Part shown: one piece after another, positions 42,207-51,474 of the stretch
How the letters are laid out: each line of letters starts with the position of its first letter
Position numbering within the stretch: position 1 is the first letter of the stretch
NCBI GenBank assembly: GCA_036278935.1
Contig: DASUKA010000093.1
Span: 1 to 64,000 of the forward strand
Source of the DNA: DASSNR01 sp036278935
Lineage (GTDB): Bacteria; Gemmatimonadota; Gemmatimonadetes; Gemmatimonadales; Gemmatimonadaceae
Direction: 5' to 3'
DNA: 64,000 nt
The notes under the pieces: generated by a model
Databases searched by the model: none
Told to the model about the DNA's origin: nothing
What the model saw: only the letters and a program-made list of their open reading frames with translations
Program-made: the position numbers and the translations under genes

Positions 42207-44975
42207 TCACTCCTCGCGCAATGCGACCAGCGGCGCCACTCTCGCCGCCCGCCGCGCCGGCAGATACCCGGCAAGCAGCGCGGTCGCGCCGAGGACGACC
42301 ACGGCCAATGCGATCGAGGGCGGGTCGAGGAGGCCGATGCCGAAGAGCTGGCCTTCCAACAAGCGTGTGGCCAGGAGTGCTACCGGCAGTCCGATGACCA
42401 CGCCGCCGAATACGAGCATCATCGCTTCGCGCAGCACGAGCCGCGTCACGTTGCCTGGTTCGGCGCCCAGCGCCATGCGGAGCCCGAACTCACCCGTACG
42501 CCGTACGGTGGCATAGGCCATCACGCCATACAGCCCCAATGCAGCCAGCACGAGCGCAAGCACGCCAAACAACGTCACCACCTGCGCGACCAGTCGATCC
42601 TGGCTGATCGAATCGCGAATGAGATCGGTGAGCGGGTTGACGCTCAGCACCGCCAGCGACGGATCGGCCGCGAGCAGTGCTCGGCGTATCGGCACGACGA
42701 GTTGCGCGGGATCGCCCGTCGCCCGAATCTCCATCTTGAACGACGAAGGCTGCTGCCGCATCTGCACCATTGGCATGTAGAGGCGGCGGACGGGCGGCTG
42801 GCGGACGCCCTGCTCGTGGACATCCGCCACCACCCCCACGATCTGATACGTCACACTGTCGGCGGTCAGATGATGGCCGATCGCATGGCCGTCCGGAAAG
42901 AAGAACCGGGCCATGGTCTGGTTGAGGATGGCCACTTTCGTTCCCGATTCGTTGTCGCGCGCCTCGAAGTCGCGCCCCCGCAGAATGCGCGCGCCGATGG
43001 CGTGGAAGTAGTTCGGTCCGACGTCGTCATACGCGACGAGCGTGTCCGTGTCGGCGCGTGCCCGGAATCCTTCCACCTGAAGCGTCGTGGCCGACTCGGT
43101 GCCGCTGAAGATGCCATTCTCCGAAAGTGTTACACCGGCCACGCCGGGGATCCGTTGCACGCGGGCCGTGAGATCGCGCCTCAGGGCGACCAGCCGAGCC
43201 CCGCTGTAGCCGCTCCGGCCGGCGTCGATGCGCGCGATCGCGAGCTGATCGCGTGCGAGACCCAGATCGGCGTGCTCCAACCGCTGTGTGCTGCGCACCA
43301 ACATCCCGGTGCCGACGAGGAGCAACATCGAGAGCGCCACCTGAGCGATGACGAGCAGTTTGCCGAGCGCGAGCTTGCCTGGTCCGCCTCCCGCCCCCGC
43401 AACACCGCGCCCTTGCGCGCGGAGCGCGACGGCCAACTGTACGCGCGTGGCGCGCAGTGCCGGTACCAGGCCGAAGAGGATTGCGGTAAGGAGCGAGAGC
43501 AGGGCGGTGAAGGCGAGGACCCGGCCGTCGGGATGGGCGTCGATCGGGTTCGCGCTGAACCCGGCGAGACGGAGGAGCGCGGTGCTACCCCAGAACGCAA
43601 GCAGGAGGCCCAGCGCGCCGCCGATGACGGCGAGCAGTACGCTCTCGGTAAGCAGCTGCTGGATGAGACGCCAGCGGCCGGCGCCCAGCGCCATCCGGAC
43701 GCTCATCTCGCGTCGGCGCGCGGCCGCCCGTGAGAGCATGAGGTTGGCCACGTTCGCGCACACGACCAGCAGCACCAGCACCACGGCCACCATGAGCGTG
43801 ATCAGCGACGTCGCGTATCTGCTACGGTAGTACGAGAAGCCGCGCGCGCCCGACTCCACTTGCACCGGTCGGTCGCGGAGATTCCCTTCGATGGCCGCCA
43901 GGTCACTCCCGGCCGCGTGCGTCGTGAGCGATCGCCGCTCGAGCGTGGCGAATTCGGTGCGTGCCTGCGCCAGCGTGACTCCCGGCGCGAGGCGCCCCAT
44001 GAGCAGCAGCCAGCTCACGCTGCGGTCCCTGAGCCACGGGCTGTGCGGCATGACCGAAGGCTGCATCATGAGCGGGAGCCAGAGGTCGGTGGGCTGCCCC
44101 ACGATGTCGCCGGTGAATCCCGGCGGCGTCACCCCGATGATCGTGAGCGGGGTCCCGTTCACCGAGATCGTGCGCCCGATGGCCGAGCGCGCCCCGGCGA
44201 AGCGCTGTTGCCAGTAGGTGTAGCTGATGACCACGACGGGATCATCACCCGGGCTGCGGTCTTCATCGGGTGCGAAGGTGCGACCTGCGTACGCCGGCAC
44301 CTGCAGCACGTCAAAGAAGTTCCCCGAGACGAAGCGGCCGCGCGGGTGCTCGGCCTCCCCGCTTGTGGCTGTACCCGCGCCGTTCGTGCTGCTGACGAGG
44401 ACATCGAGCCGGTTCGTCCGCCCCGATGCGTAGAGTCCGGTGACCGCGTGGTTCTGATCGCGCAGGTCCGCGTACACCGGGTACGACACGAGATCCGTTC
44501 GTGGAGTCCCCTCCGACACGCCGCCCGTGCGCGCGGGATCACCGATCGTGATCAGCTGCTCAGGGTGCGGAACGGGGAGCGCGCGGAGCAGCAGCGAGTC
44601 GATGAGTGTGAAGATCGCCGCGTTCGCGCCGATACCGAGAGCCAGGATGAGCAGGACAATAGCGGTGTAGCCCTTGTGGTGCCGGAGCGTCCGCACCGCA
44701 TAGGCAGCATCCTGCCGGAGGTTCTCGAGATGATTCGCGCGTGTCACCGCTCGCTCCCGTTGATGGTCGATGGTCAGACACTCGCTCCGCACCGCGCCCA
44801 TGTCCCCGAATTGCCGGAGCGCCTGCGCGCGAGCCGCCTCGGGCGTGAGCCCCGCGGCCATCAGCTTGCGCGCCCGCATCTCGATGTGGAACGCGAGCTC
44901 CTCGTCCACGGCCCGGTCCACGTGATGCTTTCCGACGGCGAGCCGGAATGCTTGTCGCCAGTCCCGCCCCCACAT
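42207..44975 (-). CDS. ADOP permease with permease-prefix domain
   Basis: A 922-residue permease. It starts with a permease-prefix module (DRAVDEELAFHIEMRARKLM, AARAQALRQFGDMGAVRSEC), followed by MacB_PCD domain 1 (SYTYWQQRFAGARSAIG), FtsX core 1 (LLVVCANVANLMLSRAAARR), a second periplasmic domain and FtsX core 2 (GLYGVMAYATVRRTGEFGLR). The end is RRAARVAPLVALREE. The ATG at 44975 overlaps the PadR stop as TGATG, so the regulator and the permease are translationally coupled. Members of this subtype are often found with PadR genes. No ATPase is adjacent, so it may borrow one. Confidence 0.93.
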   Translation of the reverse strand: MWGRDWRQAFRLAVGKHHVDRAVDEELAFHIEMRARKLMAAGLTPEAARAQALRQFGDMGAVRSECLTIDHQRERAVTRANHLENLRQDAAYAVRTLRHHKGYTAIVLLILALGIGANAAIFTLIDSLLLRALPVPHPEQLITIGDPARTGGVSEGTPRTDLVSYPVYADLRDQNHAVTGLYASGRTNRLDVLVSSTNGAGTATSGEAEHPRGRFVSGNFFDVLQVPAYAGRTFAPDEDRSPGDDPVVVISYTYWQQRFAGARSAIGRTISVNGTPLTIIGVTPPGFTGDIVGQPTDLWLPLMMQPSVMPHSPWLRDRSVSWLLLMGRLAPGVTLAQARTEFATLERRSLTTHAAGSDLAAIEGNLRDRPVQVESGARGFSYYRSRYATSLITLMVAVVLVLLVVCANVANLMLSRAAARRREMSVRMALGAGRWRLIQQLLTESVLLAVIGGALGLLLAFWGSTALLRLAGFSANPIDAHPDGRVLAFTALLSLLTAILFGLVPALRATRVQLAVALRAQGRGVAGAGGGPGKLALGKLLVIAQVALSMLLLVGTGMLVRSTQRLEHADLGLARDQLAIARIDAGRSGYSGARLVALRRDLTARVQRIPGVAGVTLSENGIFSGTESATTLQVEGFRARADTDTLVAYDDVGPNYFHAIGARILRGRDFEARDNESGTKVAILNQTMARFFFPDGHAIGHHLTADSVTYQIVGVVADVHEQGVRQPPVRRLYMPMVQMRQQPSSFKMEIRATGDPAQLVVPIRRALLAADPSLAVLSVNPLTDLIRDSISQDRLVAQVVTLFGVLALVLAALGLYGVMAYATVRRTGEFGLRMALGAEPGNVTRLVLREAMMLVFGGVVIGLPVALLATRLLEGQLFGIGLLDPPSIALAVVVLGATALLAGYLPARRAARVAPLVALREE

Positions 44976-45322
44976 CAGGCCGTGCGCGGCGCGGTGGCGC
45001 GGAGCGCGCGTCCCGCCGCCTCCACGAAGCGCTGCCACGACGACGTTCCTGCGCGCAGCTGCGCGCGCCCCTCTCGGCGCAGGCGGTAGAACTTGGCGCG
45101 ACGGTTATTGTCCGAGAGCCCCCAATCGGCCTCGATCCATCCCTTGCGCTCCAGGCGGTGCAGGGCAGGGTAGAGCGTTCCCTCTTCAATGAGCAGCGTG
45201 GACGACGTGGCCCGCTCGATCCATTCGGCCACCGCATAGCCGTGCTGCGGCCCCCAGCTGAGCGCCTTGAGGATGAGGAGATCGAGCGTGCCGCGCATCA
45301 GGCTCACGTCCAGGTCGTGCAT
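44975..45322 (-). CDS. PadR-family transcriptional regulator
   Basis: 115 residues, an N-terminal winged helix typical of PadR: LMRGTLDLLILKALSWG, GYAVAEWIERAT, LIEEGTLYPALHRLERKGWI and WGLSDNNRRAKFYRLRREGR. The ATG at 45322 has GGAG six bases upstream; an in-frame start at 45352 is less likely. PadR proteins repress nearby genes and respond to small effectors, so it probably controls the coupled permease and itself. No clear operator palindrome was found in 45323-45415. Confidence 0.92.
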   Translation of the reverse strand: MHDLDVSLMRGTLDLLILKALSWGPQHGYAVAEWIERATSSTLLIEEGTLYPALHRLERKGWIEADWGLSDNNRRAKFYRLRREGRAQLRAGTSSWQRFVEAAGRALRATAPRTA

Positions 45323-45415
45323 CGCGGGCTCCGGAGAGAGGGTACGATGCAAGATGGAATATCACCCCTTGTGACGCAATGGGAGTCCGTTCAGCGCGAG
45401 CGCGCGAGCCCCCGC

Positions 45416-46099
45416 TCAGAAATACACGCCGGCCACCAGAGACACCGCCTTGTTCTTGGCGTTCAAGCCATCGAACAGCGACACGAGCCCCTGATCGTAC
45501 CGCACACCGAGCGACATGGCCCATGTGCCCATCAGAATATCGAGCCCGCCACCCACGGCGGCACCAGCGTCAACGGAGCCCGGGTTCAAGTTCAATCCAG
45601 GGCCGAACGCCTCGGCGATCAGCGGGCTATCGCATCCCAGGGATGTCGACGCTCCCAATGCAGACGCGCCCAGGGAACACCCGACCTTGAACGCCAGCGT
45701 CGGCCCCGCGAGAAGGAACGGACGCACCGAGCCGCCATTGGGCGTGAACTCGACACGCGCGAAGACGGGAATCTCGATGTAGCTCAGTTTGATCGTCGCG
45801 TCGGCGCCGGCTTCGGAAATCTTCGTGCCCTTCTGCTCGAACAGCACCTCGGGTTGAATCCCGAACACCCGCGAGAAACGGAACGTCCCGCTCACGCCGC
45901 CCATCACCCCGGTGCGCGAGTCGGTGCCGGACACTTCGCTGCCATGAAAATTTGCGAGGTTGAGGCCGACGAGCACGCCGAATGAAGGCCTGGCAGCCTG
46001 AGAGGGTATGCGCTGCGCAAGGGCCGGTCGCGCCGACGTGGCAGCGACGAGAACCGCGCCGGCAGCGAGGAGCGAGAAGCAACGACGGCGTTGGTGCAT
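45416..46099 (-). CDS. Outer-membrane beta-barrel protein (porin/PorT-like)
   Basis: A 227-residue exported protein. The signal peptide has RRRCFSLLAAGAVLVAATS and ends near ALA-QRI. Alternating strands with aromatic girdles follow: FGVLVGLNLANFHG, FRFSRVFGIQPEVLFEQKG, LSYIEIPVFARVEF, FLLAGPTLAFKVG and MSLGVRYDQGLVSLF, and the protein ends VSLVAGVYF with the terminal Phe typical of barrel proteins. GGAG lies six bases before the ATG at 46099. It resembles the outer membrane beta-barrel domain family, an eight- to ten-stranded barrel. Function not determined. Confidence 0.87.
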   Translation of the reverse strand: MHQRRRCFSLLAAGAVLVAATSARPALAQRIPSQAARPSFGVLVGLNLANFHGSEVSGTDSRTGVMGGVSGTFRFSRVFGIQPEVLFEQKGTKISEAGADATIKLSYIEIPVFARVEFTPNGGSVRPFLLAGPTLAFKVGCSLGASALGASTSLGCDSPLIAEAFGPGLNLNPGSVDAGAAVGGGLDILMGTWAMSLGVRYDQGLVSLFDGLNAKNKAVSLVAGVYF

Positions 46100-46142
46100 G
46101 GTGATCTCCGGTAGAAAGTGAAGAGGGGTAACCCCGGGCTCG

Positions 46143-47387
46143 CTACTCGAGTGCCGCATCCAGACGCTCCACTGTCGGGGCGCACAGTAGCGCTGCGCTC
46201 GGAAAGGTGGAATGGCGCGCGACTTTCGCAGCGCGATCCAACATGTGCCGCGCGTCACCGTCCGCGCCTTCCGCCGCCGCCATGCCTGCCATTGCCAGCA
46301 GCCGTCCCACGGGATCCAGGGCAGCCACCCGGCCGGCGCGCTCCAACCAGCGGCGAGCGGCGCCCGCATCGCGCCGCCACACGCCCTCGAAGACCGCGGC
46401 CTCCACCGCGAGCAGGCCTCGTGTGCGATCCGCCGTCGCGGTCGCCAATGTGGCAGCGGCGTCGATGGTGCCCTGTAGCACGTCGCGCGCATCCGCCACG
46501 TCGCCGCGATCGAGCGCCAGGTGGTATCGGAGAATTCGTGCGGTGACGCCGAGCTCCGTCTGCTCCGTAATTCCTCCGACAGTCGCAACCAGTTCGGCGT
46601 CCCATTCGCGTGGCGGCTGCGTCTGGGCGAACATGGTCAGCGCGGAGATCTCCGCCAGAGGGCCGAGGCGCTTGCCGGCGCGCGCGTTCGGCTCACGGAA
46701 CCGGAGGACCTGCGCACCATCGGAGTAGAATCCCGCGGCCATGTGAAACGGGACGAGCGTCCCCACCCCGCATGCAAGCGAGATGAGCCCGCCAACGAAC
46801 AGGATGGATGTCCAGAGCGATCCCGGTGTGCCGCTGGCTGCGGCTGCCATGGCCACGGCACCCACCACGAGACTGGTCAATGGACCGGCGGCTGCGAACC
46901 ACCTGAAGGCGCGACGGAAGTCCGCGGCGCCGGTCCATGTGGTGGGCGCACACACCACCAGCCCGCCGACGTGCTGGATGTGACGGTTGAGGCCCAGCCG
47001 CCCCCCGGCGTTCCCGCGCACCAGCTGCACTGGTCCCACTACGAACGCGACGAGCTGGAAACCAGCGAGACGGCCGCCCAGCGCGTGGCCCCCTTCGTGA
47101 ACGGCGATGGCCACGAGCGCGGTGAGCACCACGACGCCGATCCAGGCGGCGACGCCACGGCCGCTGGCGCGGGCCCAGGGCGGTGCTGCCGCAGCGGAGC
47201 TGAAGACCCGCATGCCAACAGCCGCGATCAGCACGCCCACAGCGGCGCCGCTCATCGCAGCGATCAACCAGTGCAGGACGCGCCACGCACCCTGCCGTCG
47301 CTCGGCGGGCAGATGGCTCGGGGAGCGAAGCGGCGCGAGGGGAGTCGCCGGAGCGAGCAGTTCAGTGGGACGTGCGGTCCTTCCCAT
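46143..47387 (-). CDS. M50-like (site-2-protease-type) membrane metallopeptidase with C-terminal helical domain
   Basis: 414 residues. Several membrane helices carry HEGGH (97-101), the HExxH zinc motif inside a helix, with the third ligand likely in YSDGAQVL (Asp223), the NPDG-like site of S2P enzymes. The last 150 residues are soluble and Ala/Arg-rich and look like helical repeats (DVADARDVLQGTIDAAATLA, WLERAGRVAALDPVGRLLAM). It starts at 47387, overlapping the dehydrogenase 3' end by 26 bp, so it belongs to the lipid operon reading from 51474. Substrate unknown. Confidence 0.7.
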   Translation of the reverse strand: MGRTARPTELLAPATPLAPLRSPSHLPAERRQGAWRVLHWLIAAMSGAAVGVLIAAVGMRVFSSAAAAPPWARASGRGVAAWIGVVVLTALVAIAVHEGGHALGGRLAGFQLVAFVVGPVQLVRGNAGGRLGLNRHIQHVGGLVVCAPTTWTGAADFRRAFRWFAAAGPLTSLVVGAVAMAAAASGTPGSLWTSILFVGGLISLACGVGTLVPFHMAAGFYSDGAQVLRFREPNARAGKRLGPLAEISALTMFAQTQPPREWDAELVATVGGITEQTELGVTARILRYHLALDRGDVADARDVLQGTIDAAATLATATADRTRGLLAVEAAVFEGVWRRDAGAARRWLERAGRVAALDPVGRLLAMAGMAAAEGADGDARHMLDRAAKVARHSTFPSAALLCAPTVERLDAALE

Positions 47388-48600
47388 ATCGAAACGCCAC
47401 CTTCACGCTCTGCGCGCCATGCTTATCCAGTGCCGTGGCTATGGCCGTGCGGTAGTCCACCAGTGGAAACGTGTGCGTGAGCAACGGCGCGATCGGCGCC
47501 TGTCCGCTCGCGATGAGCGACGCCGCTTCCTCGAACGCGCTGCGTGCCGGGCTCGCGTGCTGATGCGCGCCGTAGCACAGGCTCCCCCGCACGGTCAGCT
47601 CCTTGAGCCAGAGTGGTGTCCAGTCAAGCCCGTTCATAGTACTGGAGTTCCCCAGCAGCACGATCGTCCCGCCGGCGCGCGTGAAGCGCATGGCGTCATC
47701 CATCCCGCCCGCGCCGCCGATGCAGACGAATGTCGTATCGAACCCGCCCACGCCCACGCGCTTGCCGATCACCGGGCGCAGCAGCGTCGTATGCGCGGCA
47801 TCGGCCAGCGCTTCCAGGTAGTCCCCCCGCGCACGCACCACGCGCGTGGCGCCGAGGCGGGTCGCGTGCTCTCCCTGAAAGGGATGTCGCGCGAGCACCG
47901 TGACATCCTGCGCCGGCGCGATCGCGCGCAGCGCGGCGAGCGTCAGCAGTCCGATCGAGCCCGCGCCGATCACGAGCACGCGGTCGGCGGCATGCGGGGC
48001 AGTCGCGCGCACCGCGTGCACCGAGCAGGCGAAGGGCTCGACGAGCACCGCCTGCTCGTCCGTCATCCCCTCGGGCACCGGCAGCAGCTGCGATTCGTGC
48101 GCCACGAACTGCTCCCCCCAGCTGCCTCCCAGCCCGCGCGTGGTGCCGATGAGCATGCCTGGCGGCAGCGCGCCGTCCGTGAAGTGCGCGCAGCGCGAGT
48201 GATGTCCCTCGGCGCACGCGGCGCACGGCGGCTGGATGCCCCGCGCTTCGCAGCAGAGCAGGGGGTTCACCGTCACCCGGTCGCCCACGCGCGCGCGGCG
48301 CACCGCCGGTCCGGTCTCGATCACGTCGCCCACGTTCTCATGGCCGAGCACGAACGGGAAGGACGAGAACGGCGACGTCGACGGGCTCGCCTTGAGCCGC
48401 ACCACGTTCAGGTCGCTGCCGCAGACGCCGCCGAGCCGGGTGCGGATGCGCACCCACCGGTCGCCGGGCAGCGCGGGCTCCGGCACGTCTCCGTAGGTCG
48501 TGCATGCGTGCGGCCCCATGAAGAGCCGCTCGGAGAGCGCCCCCGCGGCCAGCGTCGCGACGTAGGTGGGAATCGGCGCCGCGAAACTGATGGCCTTCAC
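47362..48600 (-). CDS. Zinc-dependent alcohol dehydrogenase (MDR family)
   Basis: A 412-residue medium-chain dehydrogenase. Zinc and structural cysteines appear as GGVCGSDLNVV, LGHENVGDVIE and the four-Cys lobe CCEARGIQPPCAACAEGHHSRC, followed by the Rossmann motif VLVIGAGSIGLLTLAAL. A GTG at 48600 overlaps the preceding stop by four bases (GTGA), the typical coupling in this operon. It resembles glucose- and threonine-type MDR enzymes, so its lipid role is unproven; a keto-group reduction in the pathway is only a possibility. Confidence 0.85.
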   Translation of the reverse strand: MKAISFAAPIPTYVATLAAGALSERLFMGPHACTTYGDVPEPALPGDRWVRIRTRLGGVCGSDLNVVRLKASPSTSPFSSFPFVLGHENVGDVIETGPAVRRARVGDRVTVNPLLCCEARGIQPPCAACAEGHHSRCAHFTDGALPPGMLIGTTRGLGGSWGEQFVAHESQLLPVPEGMTDEQAVLVEPFACSVHAVRATAPHAADRVLVIGAGSIGLLTLAALRAIAPAQDVTVLARHPFQGEHATRLGATRVVRARGDYLEALADAAHTTLLRPVIGKRVGVGGFDTTFVCIGGAGGMDDAMRFTRAGGTIVLLGNSSTMNGLDWTPLWLKELTVRGSLCYGAHQHASPARSAFEEAASLIASGQAPIAPLLTHTFPLVDYRTAIATALDKHGAQSVKVAFRYGKDRTSH

Positions 48601-49514
48601 GCGGGTGGCGCGCCCGCGGCGGGGGTGATGACGCGGAGCGCGGCTGGCACGCAGCGCACCTCGAGCTCGTTCGTCCGGGCTTGCCGGTACTCGCCATCCG
48701 TCTCGTACGCGGGTGGGGTGGGGAAGCGGAGGACGAACGATGGCGCCTGCTGCGCGCACACTTCGGGGCGTGTCACATGCGTGCCCCGGGTGGCGGCGCC
48801 GAAGAGCGCCAGCCGCCGCATGGGCGGCACGTGACCGATCGCGATGGCGTCGAGCTGTCCGTCGGTGAGCGAGGCATGGGGCGCGATGCGGAACGAGCCG
48901 CCGAAGTGCTTCGCGTTCGCGACGATCAGCAGCAGATGCGGGCTGGCGCCGCGCGCCGCGCCGCGCGTGCCCACGTCGATCTCCATCCCGGGATAGGTGA
49001 AGAGGTGGCGGAGCGCCGCGTACAGATACAGCGCATCGCCTCGCAGCCAGGTGATGCGCGCGATATCCTCCAGCACGGCAATGTCGAGCCCGAAGCCAGC
49101 GATGTTGAGAAAGTAGCGCTCCTCGATGCATCCCACGTCGACGCGCATCTCGTGCGTATCATCTCCCGCCACCAGCCGTGCGGTCGCCACCGGATCGCGC
49201 GCCGGCGCGCCAACGGTCTTCGCGAAATCATTTCCCGTTCCCAGCGCCAGGAGACCGAGCCGACAGTCCGCGCCGGCCGTGAGAATGGCGTTGGCGACGT
49301 TGCTCCATGTGCCGTCGCCGCCGGCGGCCACGATGGTGCTGCACCCTTCCTCGAGCGCGCACGCCGCGAGGCGGCGCTCATCCCCCGGCGCTTCGGTCAC
49401 CCGGATGTCGGTGATGCCGACGGCGGCGAACGCCTGGCGAACGGCAGGGAGCGCCCGTGAACCCCGCCCCCGGCCGGAGGCAGGGTTCACGATGACGCAC
49501 GCACCACCGCTCAT
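48597..49514 (-). CDS. YegS/BmrU-type lipid kinase (diacylglycerol/ceramide-kinase fold)
   Basis: A 305-residue kinase of the DAGK_cat fold. The nucleotide block is VIVNPASGRGRGSRALP, then STIVAAGGDGTWSNVANAIL and LLALGTGNDFAKTVG, with the C-terminal GYGSFRIAP-like block (FGGSFRIAPHASLTDGQLD). It overlaps the preceding gene by four bases (ATGA). Lipid kinases of this fold next to serine palmitoyltransferase genes are known to act as ceramide kinases in some bacteria, so a sphingoid or ceramide substrate is a reasonable guess. Diacylglycerol remains possible. Confidence 0.85.
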   Translation of the reverse strand: MSGGACVIVNPASGRGRGSRALPAVRQAFAAVGITDIRVTEAPGDERRLAACALEEGCSTIVAAGGDGTWSNVANAILTAGADCRLGLLALGTGNDFAKTVGAPARDPVATARLVAGDDTHEMRVDVGCIEERYFLNIAGFGLDIAVLEDIARITWLRGDALYLYAALRHLFTYPGMEIDVGTRGAARGASPHLLLIVANAKHFGGSFRIAPHASLTDGQLDAIAIGHVPPMRRLALFGAATRGTHVTRPEVCAQQAPSFVLRFPTPPAYETDGEYRQARTNELEVRCVPAALRVITPAAGAPPA

Positions 49515-50203
49515 CTGGGCGCGTAGGACGCCAACTGCCGCAACGGGTGGAAGGTCTGCTTGCCCTCGCGCATCCAGAGCTCGCGGAACGGCGTGGTGGT
49601 CACGTCCCAGTGGTCGATGAGATCGGTCATTCCCTGCGAGTAGATCGTGATGCCGCCCCGCTCCTCCTCGTTCTCGCTGAACTGACCGGCCATGATGATC
49701 GTGGAGGTGTATGCCCCCTCGTCGTCGTTCATGAACGACTGGTAGCGGTGCTCCACCGTCGACCACTCGTGCTCGGTGATCGTCATGTCGACCATCGGGG
49801 CGCCGCGATCGGTGGCGTGGATGGTCACGTGGCCATCACCCCGCTCCCAGTTGAGCCCGATGTCCTGCATGTAATGCGGCAGATGCCACCGCTCGATGGC
49901 GTGCTCGCGCGACTCGCGCGTGGTCGTGCCCAGCCGGAAGGGATAGAAGGCCGACTTTGGCATGATCGTATGCGGCTCGATCAGTGGAGAGACGAGGATC
50001 GAGAGAATCAGCTCGCCGTATTCACCGACCGGACTGTCATGAAAGTCGAACGCCATCACCGAGAGCACGCTCGATCCGTGGTGCGGCTCGATCGGCTGCA
50101 GCTCGGGTGGTAGCAGGGTTCGGGCATTCTCCGTGGGAAATTCGAAGAATCCGCCGATTGCGTCGCGAAAGTGGTATTGCACGAAGCCGTCGTTCCTGCT
50201 CAT
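49511..50203 (-). CDS. Acetoacetate-decarboxylase-like family protein
   Basis: A 230-residue protein resembling the acetoacetate decarboxylase fold: FFEFPTENARTLLPPELQPI at the N-terminus, EYGELILSILVSPLI, then the ESREHAIERWHLPHYMQDIG region where the family carries the REIxGxPK catalytic lysine. Here the lysine position reads LPHYM, so the Schiff-base lysine seems to be absent and decarboxylation is doubtful. It overlaps the SPT-like gene by four bases (ATGA) and the lipid kinase the same way, so it is central to the operon. Its role is unknown. Confidence 0.55.
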   Translation of the reverse strand: MSRNDGFVQYHFRDAIGGFFEFPTENARTLLPPELQPIEPHHGSSVLSVMAFDFHDSPVGEYGELILSILVSPLIEPHTIMPKSAFYPFRLGTTTRESREHAIERWHLPHYMQDIGLNWERGDGHVTIHATDRGAPMVDMTITEHEWSTVEHRYQSFMNDDEGAYTSTIIMAGQFSENEEERGGITIYSQGMTDLIDHWDVTTTPFRELWMREGKQTFHPLRQLASYAPR

Positions 50204-51474
50204 AGGATGCCCTCTTCACGAAGTACGCGGACGAGGATCTTCACACCCTCGTCGAGTTGATCCGCGGTGTGTGATGCGGAAATGGAAATGCGGAAGCGCG
50301 AGCGATGCTTCGCCACCGCCGGATACAGGATCGGCTGGAGATAGACGCCGGCGCGCTGCAGGCGATGCGCGATGTGCATGATCCGGCGGTCGTTCCGGAT
50401 CATGATCGGGATGACCTGCGAGCTGGATTCGCCCACGTCCACGCCATAATCGGCGAGCTGGCCGCGGATGTAGGCGACGTTCTTCCACAGCGTATCGCGC
50501 AGCTCGGGCTCGCGTTGCGCGATACGCAGCGCCTCGAGCACGCCTGCCGCGACCACCGGCGAGAGCGCACAGGAGAAGAAGCGTGCCCGCGCGAACCCCT
50601 GCAGGTAGTTGTACAGGTTGCGCGAGCCCGCAACGTAGCCACCCTGTCCGCCCAGCGTCTTCGAGAACGTCCCGACGTGGATGTCGATCTCGTCCTCGAG
50701 CCCGAAATGTTCCACGACACCGCGGCCGTGATCGCCGTAGACGAACGCGGAATGTGCTTCGTCGATCATGATGCGGGCGTGATGCCGCTTGGCGACTTCC
50801 ACCAGCTCCGGGAGCCGGCACACGTCGCCATCCATGGAGTAGACTCCTTCGATGGCGACGAGCTTCTTGCCCGTCGTTCCCTTGAGCTTCTTGTCCAGAT
50901 CCTCCGGCTTGTTGTGCCGGAAGAAGCGGACGTTCGCCTTGGAGAGAATCGCGCCGTCCACGATGCTCGCGTGCGCGTTCTGGTCCGCGACGATCAGGTC
51001 GCCCGGGCGCATGAGCCCCTGGAGAAGCCCCACGTTGGTGCTGTACCCCGTGGGGAAGGCGAGCGCGGCCTCCTTGTGCTTGAAGCGGGCCAGCTCGCGC
51101 TCGAGCTCGACGTGAACGTTCATCGTCCCGCTCAGAATCGGCGAGCCGGCGGCGCCCAGGCCGTACTGGTCCAGCGCCTGCTTGGCCGCCGCAATCACCT
51201 CGGGCCGGTATGAGAGCCCGAGGTAATTGTATGACGAGAGATTGAGTAGCTTCAGGTGTCGCTGCGCGAGCTGCTCCTCCAGGTCGATCTCCGTCCCTGG
51301 CGGCGTTGACATCGGCTGAGAGTACAGGTAATAGCCAGCCGGTCGCGCGCGGGCGTACCAATCGTTGTACGGCTCCAGGATTGCGAAAACATCATCGCCC
51401 GACGAGTAATAGAAGCTACTATAATCGTAGTCAGAAACGCTCAAGCTGGTCTGCGCTTCGACTCGTGTCGCCAT
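50200..51474 (-). CDS. Serine palmitoyltransferase-type alpha-oxoamine synthase
   Basis: A 424-residue PLP enzyme of the AONS/KBL/SPT family, which condenses an acyl-CoA (or acyl-ACP) with an amino acid. The active site is FSKTLGGQGGYVAG with the PLP lysine, and VIVADQNAHASIVDGA-like (ADQNAHASIVDGA) provides the histidine. The N-terminus has an added region typical of SPT (ILEPYNDWYARARPAGYY). The ATG at 51474 has GGAGG six bases upstream. It opens an operon overlapping by four bases at each junction. Sphingoid-base synthesis is the likely role; KAS-like or CAI-1-type products are alternatives. Confidence 0.8.
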   Translation of the reverse strand: MATRVEAQTSLSVSDYDYSSFYYSSGDDVFAILEPYNDWYARARPAGYYLYSQPMSTPPGTEIDLEEQLAQRHLKLLNLSSYNYLGLSYRPEVIAAAKQALDQYGLGAAGSPILSGTMNVHVELERELARFKHKEAALAFPTGYSTNVGLLQGLMRPGDLIVADQNAHASIVDGAILSKANVRFFRHNKPEDLDKKLKGTTGKKLVAIEGVYSMDGDVCRLPELVEVAKRHHARIMIDEAHSAFVYGDHGRGVVEHFGLEDEIDIHVGTFSKTLGGQGGYVAGSRNLYNYLQGFARARFFSCALSPVVAAGVLEALRIAQREPELRDTLWKNVAYIRGQLADYGVDVGESSSQVIPIMIRNDRRIMHIAHRLQRAGVYLQPILYPAVAKHRSRFRISISASHTADQLDEGVKILVRVLREEGIL

